From: Arcticimaribacter sp965277835
GTDB taxonomy: Bacteria > Bacteroidota > Bacteroidia > Flavobacteriales > Flavobacteriaceae
Reading direction: 5' to 3'
DNA length: 64,000 nucleotides
NCBI GenBank assembly: GCA_965277835.1
Contig: OZ255841.1
Coordinates: 1,116,001 to 1,180,000 of the forward strand
The notes beneath the pieces are model-generated. The model saw only the letters and a program-made list of their open reading frames with translations. It was not told the DNA's origin and made no database searches. Numbering within the stretch: the first letter of the stretch is position 1; the number at the start of each line of letters is the position of its first letter. Both the position numbers and the translations under genes were made by a program. Shown in pieces: positions 25,366 through 33,900 of the stretch.

Positions 25366-25758
25366 ATGAGTTCACAAAAAAATTCTTTAGATGGTATTAC
25401 CGATTTACCATACGATACTGAGGAACTACGGGTTACACAAAAGACAGTAAGTGCATTGATTAACGTACTAACAGGCAAGGAAGGCGATATTTGGGTTTGC
25501 TATTCAGAATCACTAAATACTTCGGGATATGGGAATACTGAAAAGGAAGCCCAAGACTCGTTCTCTCATAATTTTGAAGTCTTTTGCGAATCTTTATTAG
25601 AGCTTAAATCCTCGCAACAGCAAAAAGAATTAAAGACTTTAGGGTGGGAACAAAAGAAGTTTGCCAAAAAACAATTTTCCAAAGCTTATGTTGACGAAAA
25701 CGGAGTGCTTCAAAACCTTACAAACGGCAAAATCCAACCTTTAAGCATAGCTGTATAA
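25366..25758 (+). CDS. HicB-like antitoxin
   Basis: A 130-residue protein with a HicB-type central segment: DIWVCYSESLNTSGYGNTEKEAQDSF, matching the strand and helix pattern of HicB folds, followed by a longer than usual C-terminal half with GWEQKKFAKKQF. It is 6 nt upstream of a HicA-like gene, so the pair forms a toxin-antitoxin module in the order antitoxin then toxin. It is transcribed with the phage genes, at the right end of the tail operon, typical for a moron. The type (HicB-like) is by pattern and by its partner. Confidence 0.6.
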   Translation: MSSQKNSLDGITDLPYDTEELRVTQKTVSALINVLTGKEGDIWVCYSESLNTSGYGNTEKEAQDSFSHNFEVFCESLLELKSSQQQKELKTLGWEQKKFAKKQFSKAYVDENGVLQNLTNGKIQPLSIAV

Positions 25759-25764
25759 CACACT

Positions 25765-25989
25765 ATGCATCCTATAAAAACAAAAGATTGGGAGCGGTTT
25801 ATCGAAGCACATAACTGTAAGTATAAGCGTACAAAAGCATCTCACACCCACTATCAATGTCCAGGATGTTTTAGACCCATAACACATCGACCCAAAGACA
25901 AAGAGGTTCCAGTATTACATTTAAAGACTAATTTGAAAACAATGAGACTTACTTTGGACTACCTATATAAATGGCTCGAAGATAATTAA
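25765..25989 (+). CDS. HicA-like toxin with Cys-containing variant
   Basis: A 74-residue protein with the HicA layout: a short helix (DWERFIEAHNCKYK), the segment KASHTHYQCPGCFRPI in the place of the catalytic GSHH region, then KEVPVLHLKTNLKTMRL. The His residue is kept, and a CPGC pair replaces the usual strand residues, as in a group of Bacteroidota HicA homologues that may bind zinc. Members of the family cut mRNA. It lies 6 nt after the HicB-like gene. Confidence 0.6.
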   Translation: MHPIKTKDWERFIEAHNCKYKRTKASHTHYQCPGCFRPITHRPKDKEVPVLHLKTNLKTMRLTLDYLYKWLEDN

Positions 25990-26110
25990 CCAACCGTATT
26001 ATATAGCCACCTTCTCAATATAGGCTTTGCTTCCGCAAAGCCCAACCGCTTCTTAATACAATTTTCTCCGCCCTATTCGAGGGGTTATAAAGTGGCTGTG
26101 CCACCTCGCT

Positions 26111-26152
26111 TCTCGATACAAAAACCATAAACGGTTTTCACTCGAAGTGACA
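26111..26152. repeat. 42-bp palindrome-containing intergenic repeat, copy 1
   Basis: The element starts TCTCGATACAAAAACC and ends ACTCGAAGTGACA, with an inverted repeat AAAACC(A/G)(T/C)AAACGGTTTT in the middle. Copies at 26274-26315 and 29814-29855 differ from it at one or two positions. The form is a REP-like palindromic unit. Confidence 0.85.
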
Positions 26153-26273
26153 GCTACTTGAAACGACAATACCACTAAAATATCGACTCTGTCAGGTCGA
26201 GTGATTCTGAGGTACGAAGAATTGTATCGAGACCTTATCTAATTAGTGATTTTAAAATGTGGCAACGCCACCT

Positions 26274-26315
26274 TCTCGATACAAAAACCGCAAACGGTTT
26301 TCACTCGAAGTGACA
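26274..26315. repeat. 42-bp palindrome-containing intergenic repeat, copy 2
   Basis: Same element as 26111-26152; preceded here by GGCAACGCCACC and followed by AGCACTGAATATTC, which also matches the context of the 29.8-kb copy (GGCTATGCCACC, then AATATTC). Confidence 0.85.
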
Positions 26316-26358
26316 GCACTGAATATTCTTTAAAACGTGACCGTGCCACCACCTTATT

Positions 26359-26384
26359 AACCCTCTTATTCAGAGGGTTTTTTT
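26359..26384 (+). terminator. Intrinsic terminator upstream of the M43 protease gene
   Basis: An 8-bp stem, AACCCTCT with AGAGGGTT, has a short loop and is followed by a T run. It likely ends readthrough from the HicB/HicA-like operon. Confidence 0.7.
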
Positions 26385-26393
26385 ATACCATTT

Positions 26394-26444
26394 TACTGCC
26401 AAAAAAGTGATAGTAACTCAGCCCAAATACGGTCTAAGTTTGTG
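26394..26444. repeat. 51-bp direct repeat, left copy
   Basis: This stretch matches 29887-29937 at about 44 of 51 positions; it starts TACTGCCAAAAAAGTGA and ends CTAAGTTTGTG. Together with the 42-bp elements next to each copy, it forms an interrupted direct duplication of more than 100 bp on both sides of the protease/lipoprotein/toxin-antitoxin block. Confidence 0.8.
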
Positions 26445-26597
26445 TTATAAAAGTACTTTTTAGTGTATATCAAAAGGTTGCCTTTTTAAGAAATAATAGC
26501 AATTGGACGAACTCAAAAAAAAGAGGGGTATCTACTCAGTAAGAAGGCACCATTTGACAACACAACACAAACATTATTAATTAAAAAAAACAAAAAA

Positions 26598-28460
26598 ATG
26601 AAAACAACAAGAACAACAAAAACAAAACTACTTTTAATAGGACTTGTCCTATTTGGTACAAGCATTCTGTGGGGGCAGAACTGTGGAACGCCAACACCGA
26701 AATACCCAAGAACTTTTTCGCAAACATTTCAGCGAGGTATAGATACAAACGAAAAGGTTTGTATTAACATATTTTTTCATGTGGTGCGAAAAGACAATAA
26801 AAGCACGGCTTTTACTACTCCTAGTTTCAATGCTATTATAGCTAATCTCAACAAATATTTTAGCCCACACAATATTACATTTAAAAATGCGGGTAACGAT
26901 TTTATTGACGAAACAGATTATTTAGTTATTGATAATGAAGATGAAGGGAAAAAATTAGCCGCAAATTTTAATAAAACTAGTGTAATAAACTATTATATAG
27001 TAGAAAAATTATGGGAATTCGAAAAAGATAAATATGTTGGCGGAACTGCTCTTACTATTCCATCAAATAACGTAATAGTAAATTATACCCAAGTTTTAAA
27101 AACAGCTTCTCCTCACGAGTTGGGGCATACCCTAGGTCTATACCATACATTTGAGACATATTTTGATGTTAAAAATGCAACTAGTTCTAACTGTACTAAG
27201 ACTGGTGACTTAATTTGTGATACCCCTATTGACCCTAACAAACCTAATAATGTTCTTAACTGTATATATAATTCATATGCAAGTTCAAACCCACCTTTAG
27301 TAAATAATATTATGTCTTATTATTCGGACAAATGTCGGGATAGGTTTACCGAGGGACAAGTACAACGAATGCATAGTATATTAAAAACCGCACCTGAATT
27401 AAACGGAATACAAAGCAATTCGTGTGTTGCGATTTCGGAAATAGGCGAGTTGTGTCCTTTGCAAAGTAAAAATGTGATTTTAACTAATTGGGATGGACAG
27501 ACTGTAACTTGGAGTTCTTCGGCAAATGTTAATATACTTTCTAGTTGCAATGGAATTGCCAAAATACAAGCTACAAGTACTTCATCGGGTAGTGCTTGGA
27601 TAAAAGCATCGCTAAGCGATAATACTGTATTGCAAAAAAACTTTAATGTAAGTAACCCTCCTAATAATTTACGAATTACAACTACAGGCAATGGAGCAAC
27701 TCTCTTTACTAATACTTGGCAAGAGTTGATTGGACTTGGAGCTACTTTAGGAGAAGAAATCGAGTGGAAAATTGTAAGTTCATCCGTGTCAAGCCAAAAA
27801 AATGGTTCGAACTCTATTTTGGTTTATCCCACAAGCACTACACCGGCAACTGTTAGTGTGGGCGTTCGAACAAAAAACGAATGCGGATATAGCGATTGGA
27901 ATTATCAAAAATTTACCATTAAAACTCCAAGCGCAGGGACTGGGGTAGCACACAGAGGAGGATCCTCATCTTGTACTACGCCCTTAGTTTTTGATAAATT
28001 TTCGGGTGATTTTAAATCTAATTATACCACACCTGTTTCGGGGGCTTCATCGCATTCAATACAATTAATTGATTATAATACATATGTAGGTACTGTTAAT
28101 GCACATTTTAAAGAAAAAGGTTTAAAAATAGTGAAGCTTTCAATTTATAGTATACAAACTAAGTTAGCTATTACTGCAGACGGTAGTTATAAAGATTATG
28201 GAGCAGTAGATGGGACAGTATATGGGCCTTATCCAAAACCTTTTGTCTGGACAGGAAAAGCATCTGACTTCAAAGCAGTAATAACTCCCCGATCTCCATG
28301 GGAGCAACTTACGGTAGGTATTACCTTTAAGAATAATGTTTTGAGTTATCAAAGAAACTATCATATGGGGTATTTTCATATAAAGGCTATTATAGAAAAT
28401 AGTAGTGGGGGACAGTTCGAAATGGCAATATATAATGGACATAAGCCATTTCAGTTATAA
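26598..28460 (+). CDS. Secreted M43-family zinc metalloprotease
   Basis: A 620-residue secreted enzyme. The signal peptide ends LWGQ near residue 26. The zinc-binding motif HELGHTLGLYH is at residues 173-183, with Glu174 as the general base, and the Met-turn NIMSYYSDKCRDRFTEGQ follows about 65 residues later. These match the pappalysin (M43) family, whose bacterial members cleave host or self-proteins after export. The C-terminal half (after about 290) contains immunoglobulin-like strand-rich modules and a jelly-roll-like last 150 residues. No T9SS sorting domain of standard form was recognised at the C-terminus. The gene is flanked by direct repeats and is a likely lysogenic-conversion gene. 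Confidence 0.85.
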   Translation: MKTTRTTKTKLLLIGLVLFGTSILWGQNCGTPTPKYPRTFSQTFQRGIDTNEKVCINIFFHVVRKDNKSTAFTTPSFNAIIANLNKYFSPHNITFKNAGNDFIDETDYLVIDNEDEGKKLAANFNKTSVINYYIVEKLWEFEKDKYVGGTALTIPSNNVIVNYTQVLKTASPHELGHTLGLYHTFETYFDVKNATSSNCTKTGDLICDTPIDPNKPNNVLNCIYNSYASSNPPLVNNIMSYYSDKCRDRFTEGQVQRMHSILKTAPELNGIQSNSCVAISEIGELCPLQSKNVILTNWDGQTVTWSSSANVNILSSCNGIAKIQATSTSSGSAWIKASLSDNTVLQKNFNVSNPPNNLRITTTGNGATLFTNTWQELIGLGATLGEEIEWKIVSSSVSSQKNGSNSILVYPTSTTPATVSVGVRTKNECGYSDWNYQKFTIKTPSAGTGVAHRGGSSSCTTPLVFDKFSGDFKSNYTTPVSGASSHSIQLIDYNTYVGTVNAHFKEKGLKIVKLSIYSIQTKLAITADGSYKDYGAVDGTVYGPYPKPFVWTGKASDFKAVITPRSPWEQLTVGITFKNNVLSYQRNYHMGYFHIKAIIENSSGGQFEMAIYNGHKPFQL

Positions 28461-28481
28461 GATATAACCACAACACACAAC

Positions 28482-28508
28482 AAAAAGCACCCCTTAGGGG
28501 TGCTTTTT
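28482..28508 (+). terminator. Intrinsic terminator after the M43 protease gene
   Basis: A 12-bp perfect stem, AAAAAGCACCCC with GGGGTGCTTTTT and loop TTA, ends in T residues. It follows the protease stop codon by 21 nt. Confidence 0.85.
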
Positions 28509-28549
28509 TAGTTAGCGGGTGGCACGTTGCTTTTTATTATCTTGCTTAT

Positions 28550-29026
28550 ATGAAAAAACCGTATTTACTCTTAGCCATAGTTCCGTTTTTTGTAGGTTGT
28601 AATAAAGATACTTCCACAGCATCTGACGATGCAATAGTTATATGTGCTGCAATATCGGGTGACAAAGCAAACTCCATATATGGTATTTGGAAGCTAGTCG
28701 AAAGACACTCTGGCGCCCTTGGAGGATTTACTAAAGATGGATTTATTAAAGCTGAAAATGGATATACAATTACTATTAAACCCAACGGGACTTTTAGTTC
28801 AACAGAATACACAATAAACTATCCTAATTGTACTACGGGTACAGCTACGATGACGACAGATTTACTTACTTTAAAATATGAATGTAGTGACCTTACATCT
28901 ACTGCTGTGTATAGCTATACGTTTATAGATAGAAAACTTGAATTACAGCCACGTAGATCGCCATCAGGCGGTACATGTTTTGACTTTTGTGGAGAACGTC
29001 TATGCAAACAAGCGCTTATCGATTAG
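28550..29026 (+). CDS. Lipocalin-like lipoprotein (prophage cargo)
   Basis: A 158-residue lipoprotein (lipobox PFFVGC, Cys at about residue 17). The pattern YGIWKLVERHSG near residue 44 followed by IKPNGTFSSTEYTINYPN and strands with paired Cys (positions about 31, 86, 105, 142, 146, 151) resembles the lipocalin-like Bacteroidota lipoproteins, as at 12380-12859. The C-terminal CFDFCGERLCKQ is Cys-rich. It follows the protease terminator and has its own leader. Ligand unknown. Confidence 0.65.
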   Translation: MKKPYLLLAIVPFFVGCNKDTSTASDDAIVICAAISGDKANSIYGIWKLVERHSGALGGFTKDGFIKAENGYTITIKPNGTFSSTEYTINYPNCTTGTATMTTDLLTLKYECSDLTSTAVYSYTFIDRKLELQPRRSPSGGTCFDFCGERLCKQALID

Positions 29027-29150
29027 TGTTTTTAAAATGCGGCTATGCCGCCAACACCACTTTTTTAAATAAACAACTAGTACGCCTTTAAAAAATAATA
29101 GTATCATTAAATTTATAATTATTACTTTTGATACTATCAAGCATTTAGAA

Positions 29151-29375
29151 ATGACTAATTATAAAGATTTTATAGGTATTGATTCTAATATTAGGTTTGG
29201 AAAACCGATTATTAAAGGTAGCCGTATTTCTGTGTTCGATGTATTGAACTGGTTAGCAAACGGTATGACAAAGCAAGATATTATCAATGATTTTCCCGAA
29301 CTAGATGATATAAAAATTAGGGCGTGTTTGTCTTATGCTGCACACAGAGAAAAAAGTTTAATAGTTGTTTCGTGA
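29151..29375 (+). CDS. DUF433 antitoxin of a DUF433/DUF5615 toxin-antitoxin pair
   Basis: A 74-residue protein with the DUF433 pattern: GIDSNIRFGKPIIKGSRISV, then the helix FDVLNWLANGMTKQDIINDF and PELDDIKIRACLSYAA. These proteins carry a winged-helix-like DNA-binding fold and act as antitoxin and repressor for a PIN-like DUF5615 toxin encoded downstream. The stop overlaps the toxin start in a GTGA quartet. It lies inside the same repeat-bounded block as the M43 protease. Confidence 0.85.
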   Translation: MTNYKDFIGIDSNIRFGKPIIKGSRISVFDVLNWLANGMTKQDIINDFPELDDIKIRACLSYAAHREKSLIVVS

Positions 29376-29701
29376 AACTACTTTTTGACCAAAACATTTC
29401 TTTTCGTATTACAACATATTTTAAAGACTCTTATCAGGTTAAGCAACTTGGGTTAGAGAATAAGACCGATTTAGAAATTTGGGAGTTTTCGAAAAACAAT
29501 AACTATGCTATTGTAACTTTTGATTCTGATTTTATTGACATGGCTAACTTAAAAGGGTGTCCTCCTAAAATTATTTGGCTGAGATTTGGAAACTCTACTA
29601 CAAAAGAAATAATTAAAATTTTAAAACAAAAAGAACAATTAATTTTTGAGTTTATTAATAATGAAGAACTTCAAGAGTTAGCTTGTTTAGAGGTTAACTA
29701 A
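29372..29701 (+). CDS. DUF5615 PIN-like toxin
   Basis: The start is taken as GTG 29372, overlapping the DUF433 stop, because it gives KLLFDQNISFRI, the normal N-terminus of this family with its catalytic Asp; an upstream ATG (29324) would add 16 residues that overlap the DUF433 gene in another frame and do not match. The product is 109 residues. Acidic residues in LLFDQN, IVTFDSDF and the region ending in PPKIIWLRFGN match the PIN-like nuclease core. The toxin is expected to cut RNA when freed from DUF433. Confidence 0.82.
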   Translation: MKLLFDQNISFRITTYFKDSYQVKQLGLENKTDLEIWEFSKNNNYAIVTFDSDFIDMANLKGCPPKIIWLRFGNSTTKEIIKILKQKEQLIFEFINNEELQELACLEVN

Positions 29702-29813
29702 CCCCTCGAAGAGGCATACTTGAATACTCTTTTAGAACGTGGCTGTGCCACCTCGCCTCTCGATACAATTTTCTCCGCCCTCTTCGAGGGATTATAAAGT
29801 GGCTATGCCACCT

Positions 29814-29855
29814 TCTCGATACAAAAACCGTAAACGGTTTTCACTCGAAGTGACA
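29814..29855. repeat. 42-bp palindrome-containing intergenic repeat, copy 3
   Basis: Third copy of the element at 26111-26152 and 26274-26315, in the 241-base non-coding stretch between the toxin gene and the endolysin gene. It is preceded at about 29758-29813 by the same block seen at about 26051-26104 (ACAATTTTCTCCGCCCT). Confidence 0.85.
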
Positions 29856-29886
29856 ACCCAAATATTCTTTTTAGAACACTACCCGC

Positions 29887-29937
29887 TACTGCCAAAAAAG
29901 TGAGAGTAACTCAGTCCAAATCTCCACTAAGTTTGTG
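29887..29937. repeat. 51-bp direct repeat, right copy
   Basis: Right copy of 26394-26444; it ends 5 nt before the endolysin ATG. Left and right copies match at about 44 of 51 positions, with five of the seven mismatches clustered in one 5-base patch. Confidence 0.8.
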
Positions 29938-29942
29938 CGTAT

Positions 29943-30386
29943 ATGAAGACAATAGAAGTAGCCCTATCGCAATATGGCATAAAAGAAATAAGAGGCGAAA
30001 GCGACAACCCCGAAGTGCTAAAATACTTCGACGCCATAGGTTTCGACGGTAAAGCACTAAAAGACGAAACCGCATGGTGTAGTGCGTTTGTTAACTGGGT
30101 GTGCAAAACCTGTGACCTACCCTACACAAGACGACTAAATGCCCGTAGCTGGCTCGAAATTGGTTTGCCAACCACAAACCCCAAGCAAGGAGATATCGTT
30201 GTTCTATGGCGCGAAAACAAACGCGGCTGGAAAGGGCACGTCGGGTTCTACATAAGAGAAACCAAAACCCACATATATCTCTTGGGAGGCAACCAAGGCA
30301 ACCAAGTGCAAATTGCACCCTACCCCAAAACCAGATTATTAGAATATATAACATTTAAACACACAGACTATGAAAAAGAAATTTAA
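29943..30386 (+). CDS. Endolysin (TIGR02594-type NlpC/P60-like peptidase)
   Basis: A 147-residue protein with the pattern KDETAWCSAFVNWVCK, placing the nucleophile at Cys46, and HVGFY with the catalytic His at 99. The size, the WCSAF motif and the GHVGFY motif match the TIGR02594 family of phage-encoded cysteine peptidases that cleave peptidoglycan cross-bridges. No signal peptide, so it relies on the holin. It overlaps the holin gene by 17 nt. It begins 5 nt after the 51-bp repeat, so expression may start within or upstream of that repeat. Confidence 0.85.
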   Translation: MKTIEVALSQYGIKEIRGESDNPEVLKYFDAIGFDGKALKDETAWCSAFVNWVCKTCDLPYTRRLNARSWLEIGLPTTNPKQGDIVVLWRENKRGWKGHVGFYIRETKTHIYLLGGNQGNQVQIAPYPKTRLLEYITFKHTDYEKEI

Positions 30387-30813
30387 AGACACCACCGTAG
30401 GCAAAATAATTATCGGAGCAACAAGCCTTATCCCTGGTGTGGGCGAACCATTATCCGAAGTATTAAAAGGTGTAGCAACACCCCTAGAGGCACTAAAGCA
30501 CATTCAAGAAAGCGGTTTGCCCAAAGAGGACAAATATAAGCTGACCGAACTGCTTATAAATGCAGACGCCGAAGAGCAATCGAATATTACCAAACGTTGG
30601 CAAGCAGACCTAAGCAGCGACTCTTGGTTGTCAAAAAACATTAGACCCCTAATATTAGCGTTCTTTAGTTTAGCTTACGTTATCGGGTGGTACTTCGATT
30701 ATGACACAATTAACATAAACTCGATAATGTTGCTTATTCTCGGTGGCTATTTTGGTGCTCGAAGCATTGAAAAAGTTATAAATAACCGCTACCCCTACCA
30801 AAAGCAAAAATAA
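30370..30813 (+). CDS. Phage holin (3TM-type)
   Basis: A 147-residue protein with the 3TM holin layout: an N-terminal amphipathic or membrane-entry segment with VGKIIIGATSLIPGVGEPLS, a charged middle, and two clear C-terminal membrane helices near residues 95-112 and 117-131, ending in a basic tail. Such holins form the pore that releases the endolysin. It overlaps the endolysin gene by 17 nt and is the last phage gene on this side. Confidence 0.82.
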   Translation: MKKKFKDTTVGKIIIGATSLIPGVGEPLSEVLKGVATPLEALKHIQESGLPKEDKYKLTELLINADAEEQSNITKRWQADLSSDSWLSKNIRPLILAFFSLAYVIGWYFDYDTININSIMLLILGGYFGARSIEKVINNRYPYQKQK

Positions 30814-30987
30814 TCCTTATTAAAAAAAGGGTTTTTCAAAACGTATAGGTTTACGTTTGGTCTTAATAGTAGTTTTTCAATATAATTCCTTGCTCTAGGT
30901 TTTTTTTGAAAATTTAAAATAGGGTCTTAACAAAAGGTTAACAATCTATTTTTTAGTACATTTAGTCCACAAACAAAACACTATACT

Positions 30988-33900
30988 ATGAAAAAAATAA
31001 CATTATTTCTTTTAACTCTAGTAGTTATGCTGTCTTGGAATAATCTTGACGCACAACGAAAAAGTAAAACACCAGAAAAAAAAGAGTCTAAAACGTCTTT
31101 AGATGCTTTTAAATTTAGACATCTTGGTCCTGCTTTTTTATCTGGAAGAATAGCGGAGATAGCTGTTCATCCGCACAATGATAATATATGGTACGTTGCG
31201 GTAGGCTCTGGAGGCGTATGGAAAACTGAAAACTCGGGAACGACATGGAAGCCTATTTTTGATAAAGAAGCATCTTATTCCACAGGTTGTATAACCATTG
31301 ACCCTAACAACCCTGCGCGCGTTTGGGTAGGAAGCGGTGAAAATGTAGGAGGTCGCCATGTGGGTTACGGAGACGGCGTTTATTTAAGTACCGACAGTGG
31401 TGCCACTTGGAAGAATATGGGGCTTAAAAACTCCGAACATATTTCAAAAATAATTGTACATCCCAGTAATTCAGATATAGTTTGGGTCGCAAGTCAAGGC
31501 CCACTTTGGAAAAAAGGTGGTGAGCGCGGTGTTTATAAAACCGTAAATGGAGGTAAAACATGGAAACGTGTTTTAGGAAATTCTGAATGGACTGGTGCAA
31601 CCGATATAATGGTTGACCCAAATAACCCTAATTTAATTTATGCCGCTACATGGGATCGCCACAGAACCGTAGCTGCTTATATGGGCGGTGGTCCAGGTTC
31701 GGGAATCCATAGATCTACAGACGGAGGAGACACATGGGAAAAACTAAGCACAGGACTACCTAAATCTAATATGGGAAAAATTGGCTTGGCAATGTCCTAT
31801 CAAAAATCGAATGTTATATATGCAGCAATAGAGCTTGACAGAACCACAGGCGGCGTATATCGTTCGGAAGACGGCGGAAGCTCTTGGAAGAAAATGTCCG
31901 ATGCTGTTTCTGGGGCAACAGGTCCACATTATTATCAGGAACTATATACAAGTCCTCATAAATTTGACCGCTTATACTTGATGAACGTACGTGTGTTAAC
32001 CTCGGAAGATGGAGGTAAAACATTTACACAATTAAAAGAAGAAAAAAAGCACTCGGATAACCATGCGCTAGTCTTCAAAAAAGATGACCCCAACTATTTG
32101 ATGCTTGGTACAGATGCCGGAATTTATGAATCATTCGATTTGGCTGATACTTGGAGGTACATCAAAAATTTACCGCTTACACAATTCTATAAAGTAGCCG
32201 TAAACAATGCAGAACCTTTTTATCATATTTTTGGAGGCACACAAGACAACGGCTCTGTCGGAGGCCCTTCTGCTACCGATGAACAAGAGGGTATTGCTAA
32301 CAAACATTGGTACAAAACATTGTTTGCCGACGGGCACCAATCTGCAACCGACCCCGAGTATAACGATATTATTTATGCAGAAACACAACAAGGCGGGCTA
32401 CACCGCATTGATCTAACATCGGGCGAGCGTGTGTTTGTACAACCTCAGGCACAAGAAGGAGACCCCTTTGAACGTTTTAATTGGGATGCTCCAATATTGG
32501 TTAGTCCACATAACCCTGCACGCCTCTATTTTGCCTCTCATCGGGTTTGGAAGTCAGAAAGCCGCGGAGATGATTGGACCTCCATTTCTGGGGATTTAAC
32601 TAGAAACGAAAACCGTATTGAACTCCCAATAATGGGACGTAAACAAAGCTGGGATAATGCTTGGGACGTAGGTGCTATGTCCAATTATAATACAATTACA
32701 TCGTTGTCCGAGTCTCCCATAACAGAAGGGCTACTCTATGCAGGAACAGACGATGGCTTTATTCAAGTGACACAAAACGGAGGCGCGCAATGGAACCGCA
32801 TACCAGTAACCCGTTTAGGGATTCCTGACCGCTCTTTTGTCAATGATATTAAAGCGGATTTATACGATGCAAATACGGTCTATGTTGTTTTAGACAACCA
32901 TAAATCGGGGGACTTTAATCCTTATATTTTTAAAAGCACCGATTTGGGAGCGACCTGGACTTCAATTAGTAGCAACCTACCAAAACGCACCTTGGTTTGG
33001 CGTATTGTTCAAGACCATGTAAACAAAGATTTGTTTTTTGCCGCTACCGAGTTTGGGGTTTATGTAAGTATGAATGCTGGTAAAGCATGGCAAAAATTAC
33101 CTGGCACACCTACGCTACCGTTCCGCGATTTGGTTATACAAAAAAGAGAAAACGACTTAGTTGCAGCCTCTTTTGGTAGAGGTTTTTATGTACTAGACGA
33201 TTATAGCGCACTAAGAGAAATGACCGCGGATAACCTAAAGCAAAAAGGAAAATTATTTGCCCCTAGAACTGCCAAATGGTATATCCCCAGAAGTAATATT
33301 GGAAACACAGGAGCAGATTATTTCTTCTCTAAAAACCCAGAATTTGGAGCCGTGTTTACGTATCATCTTGCAGATGATTTTAAGACCACAAAAGAGACAC
33401 GTAAAAAGACCGAAAAAGCACTAAACAAAAAGAAGCAAAATGTGCCTTTCCCAGGGTGGGATGCCTTAGACAAAGAAAGCCTAGAGAAGCCCGCTAAGGT
33501 GCTTTTAACAATTCAAGACCCTGACGGGAATATTGTTAGAAAAATTCGCGCTAAGGCTAAAAAAGGAAGTCATCGCATTGCTTGGGATTTAAAACACTTT
33601 AACCCTTTTGCTATCCCCGAAGACGGAAAAGTTAAACGCTCTAATTTTAATTCTGGTGCGCTTGCAATTCCTCAACAGTATAGTGCAACCTTATATCTCG
33701 AAAAAGATGGAGAGGTTACCCAACTAGACGGCCCCGTGTCTTTCGATGTAAAGCCAATACGAAAAGGTGTACTCAACGGCGTGTCTTATGAGGCTTATGA
33801 CAGCTATCGGGAGTCTTTGAGCAGTTTAATCAAAAAACTCGATATGCTAGACGATGTTTTAGAGCGCAGCGAGAAAAAAGTTACTGCCTTAAAAACGGCT

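Larger units (their letters stand above)
25990..26597. other. Long intergenic region with repeats and terminator
   Basis: No gene of credible length is present in these 608 bases. It contains two copies of a 42-bp palindromic repeat (26111-26152, 26274-26315), a further repeat block from about 26051 to 26104 that matches the region left of 29814, an inverted form of the element near 26215, an intrinsic terminator at 26359-26384 and the left copy of a 51-bp direct repeat at 26394-26444. The last part (26445-26597) is the leader of the metalloprotease gene. Confidence 0.75.
1..30813. mobile_element. Right part of a tailed prophage (siphovirus-like) with multiple cargo cassettes
   Basis: Scaffold, capsid, connector, tail tube, tail chaperone, tape measure, distal tail, fibre, endolysin and holin genes follow each other on the + strand in classic tailed-phage order, often with 4-nt ATGA overlaps. 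A long tape measure protein and a G/GT frameshift arrangement point to a long non-contractile or at least long tail. Cargo genes, mostly on the - strand, interrupt the order at four places. Terminase, portal, integrase and repressor genes are absent and presumably lie left of base 1. The right border is placed after the holin, because the next gene (30988) is a chromosomal-type secreted protein; no att repeat could be identified. Confidence 0.9.

Noticed and set aside
26394..29937. The 51-bp repeats as attL/attR of an integrated mobile element
   Set aside because: No recombinase is coded between them, and several mismatches exist. They may be a target duplication or regulatory copies instead; kept as a repeat, not as att.
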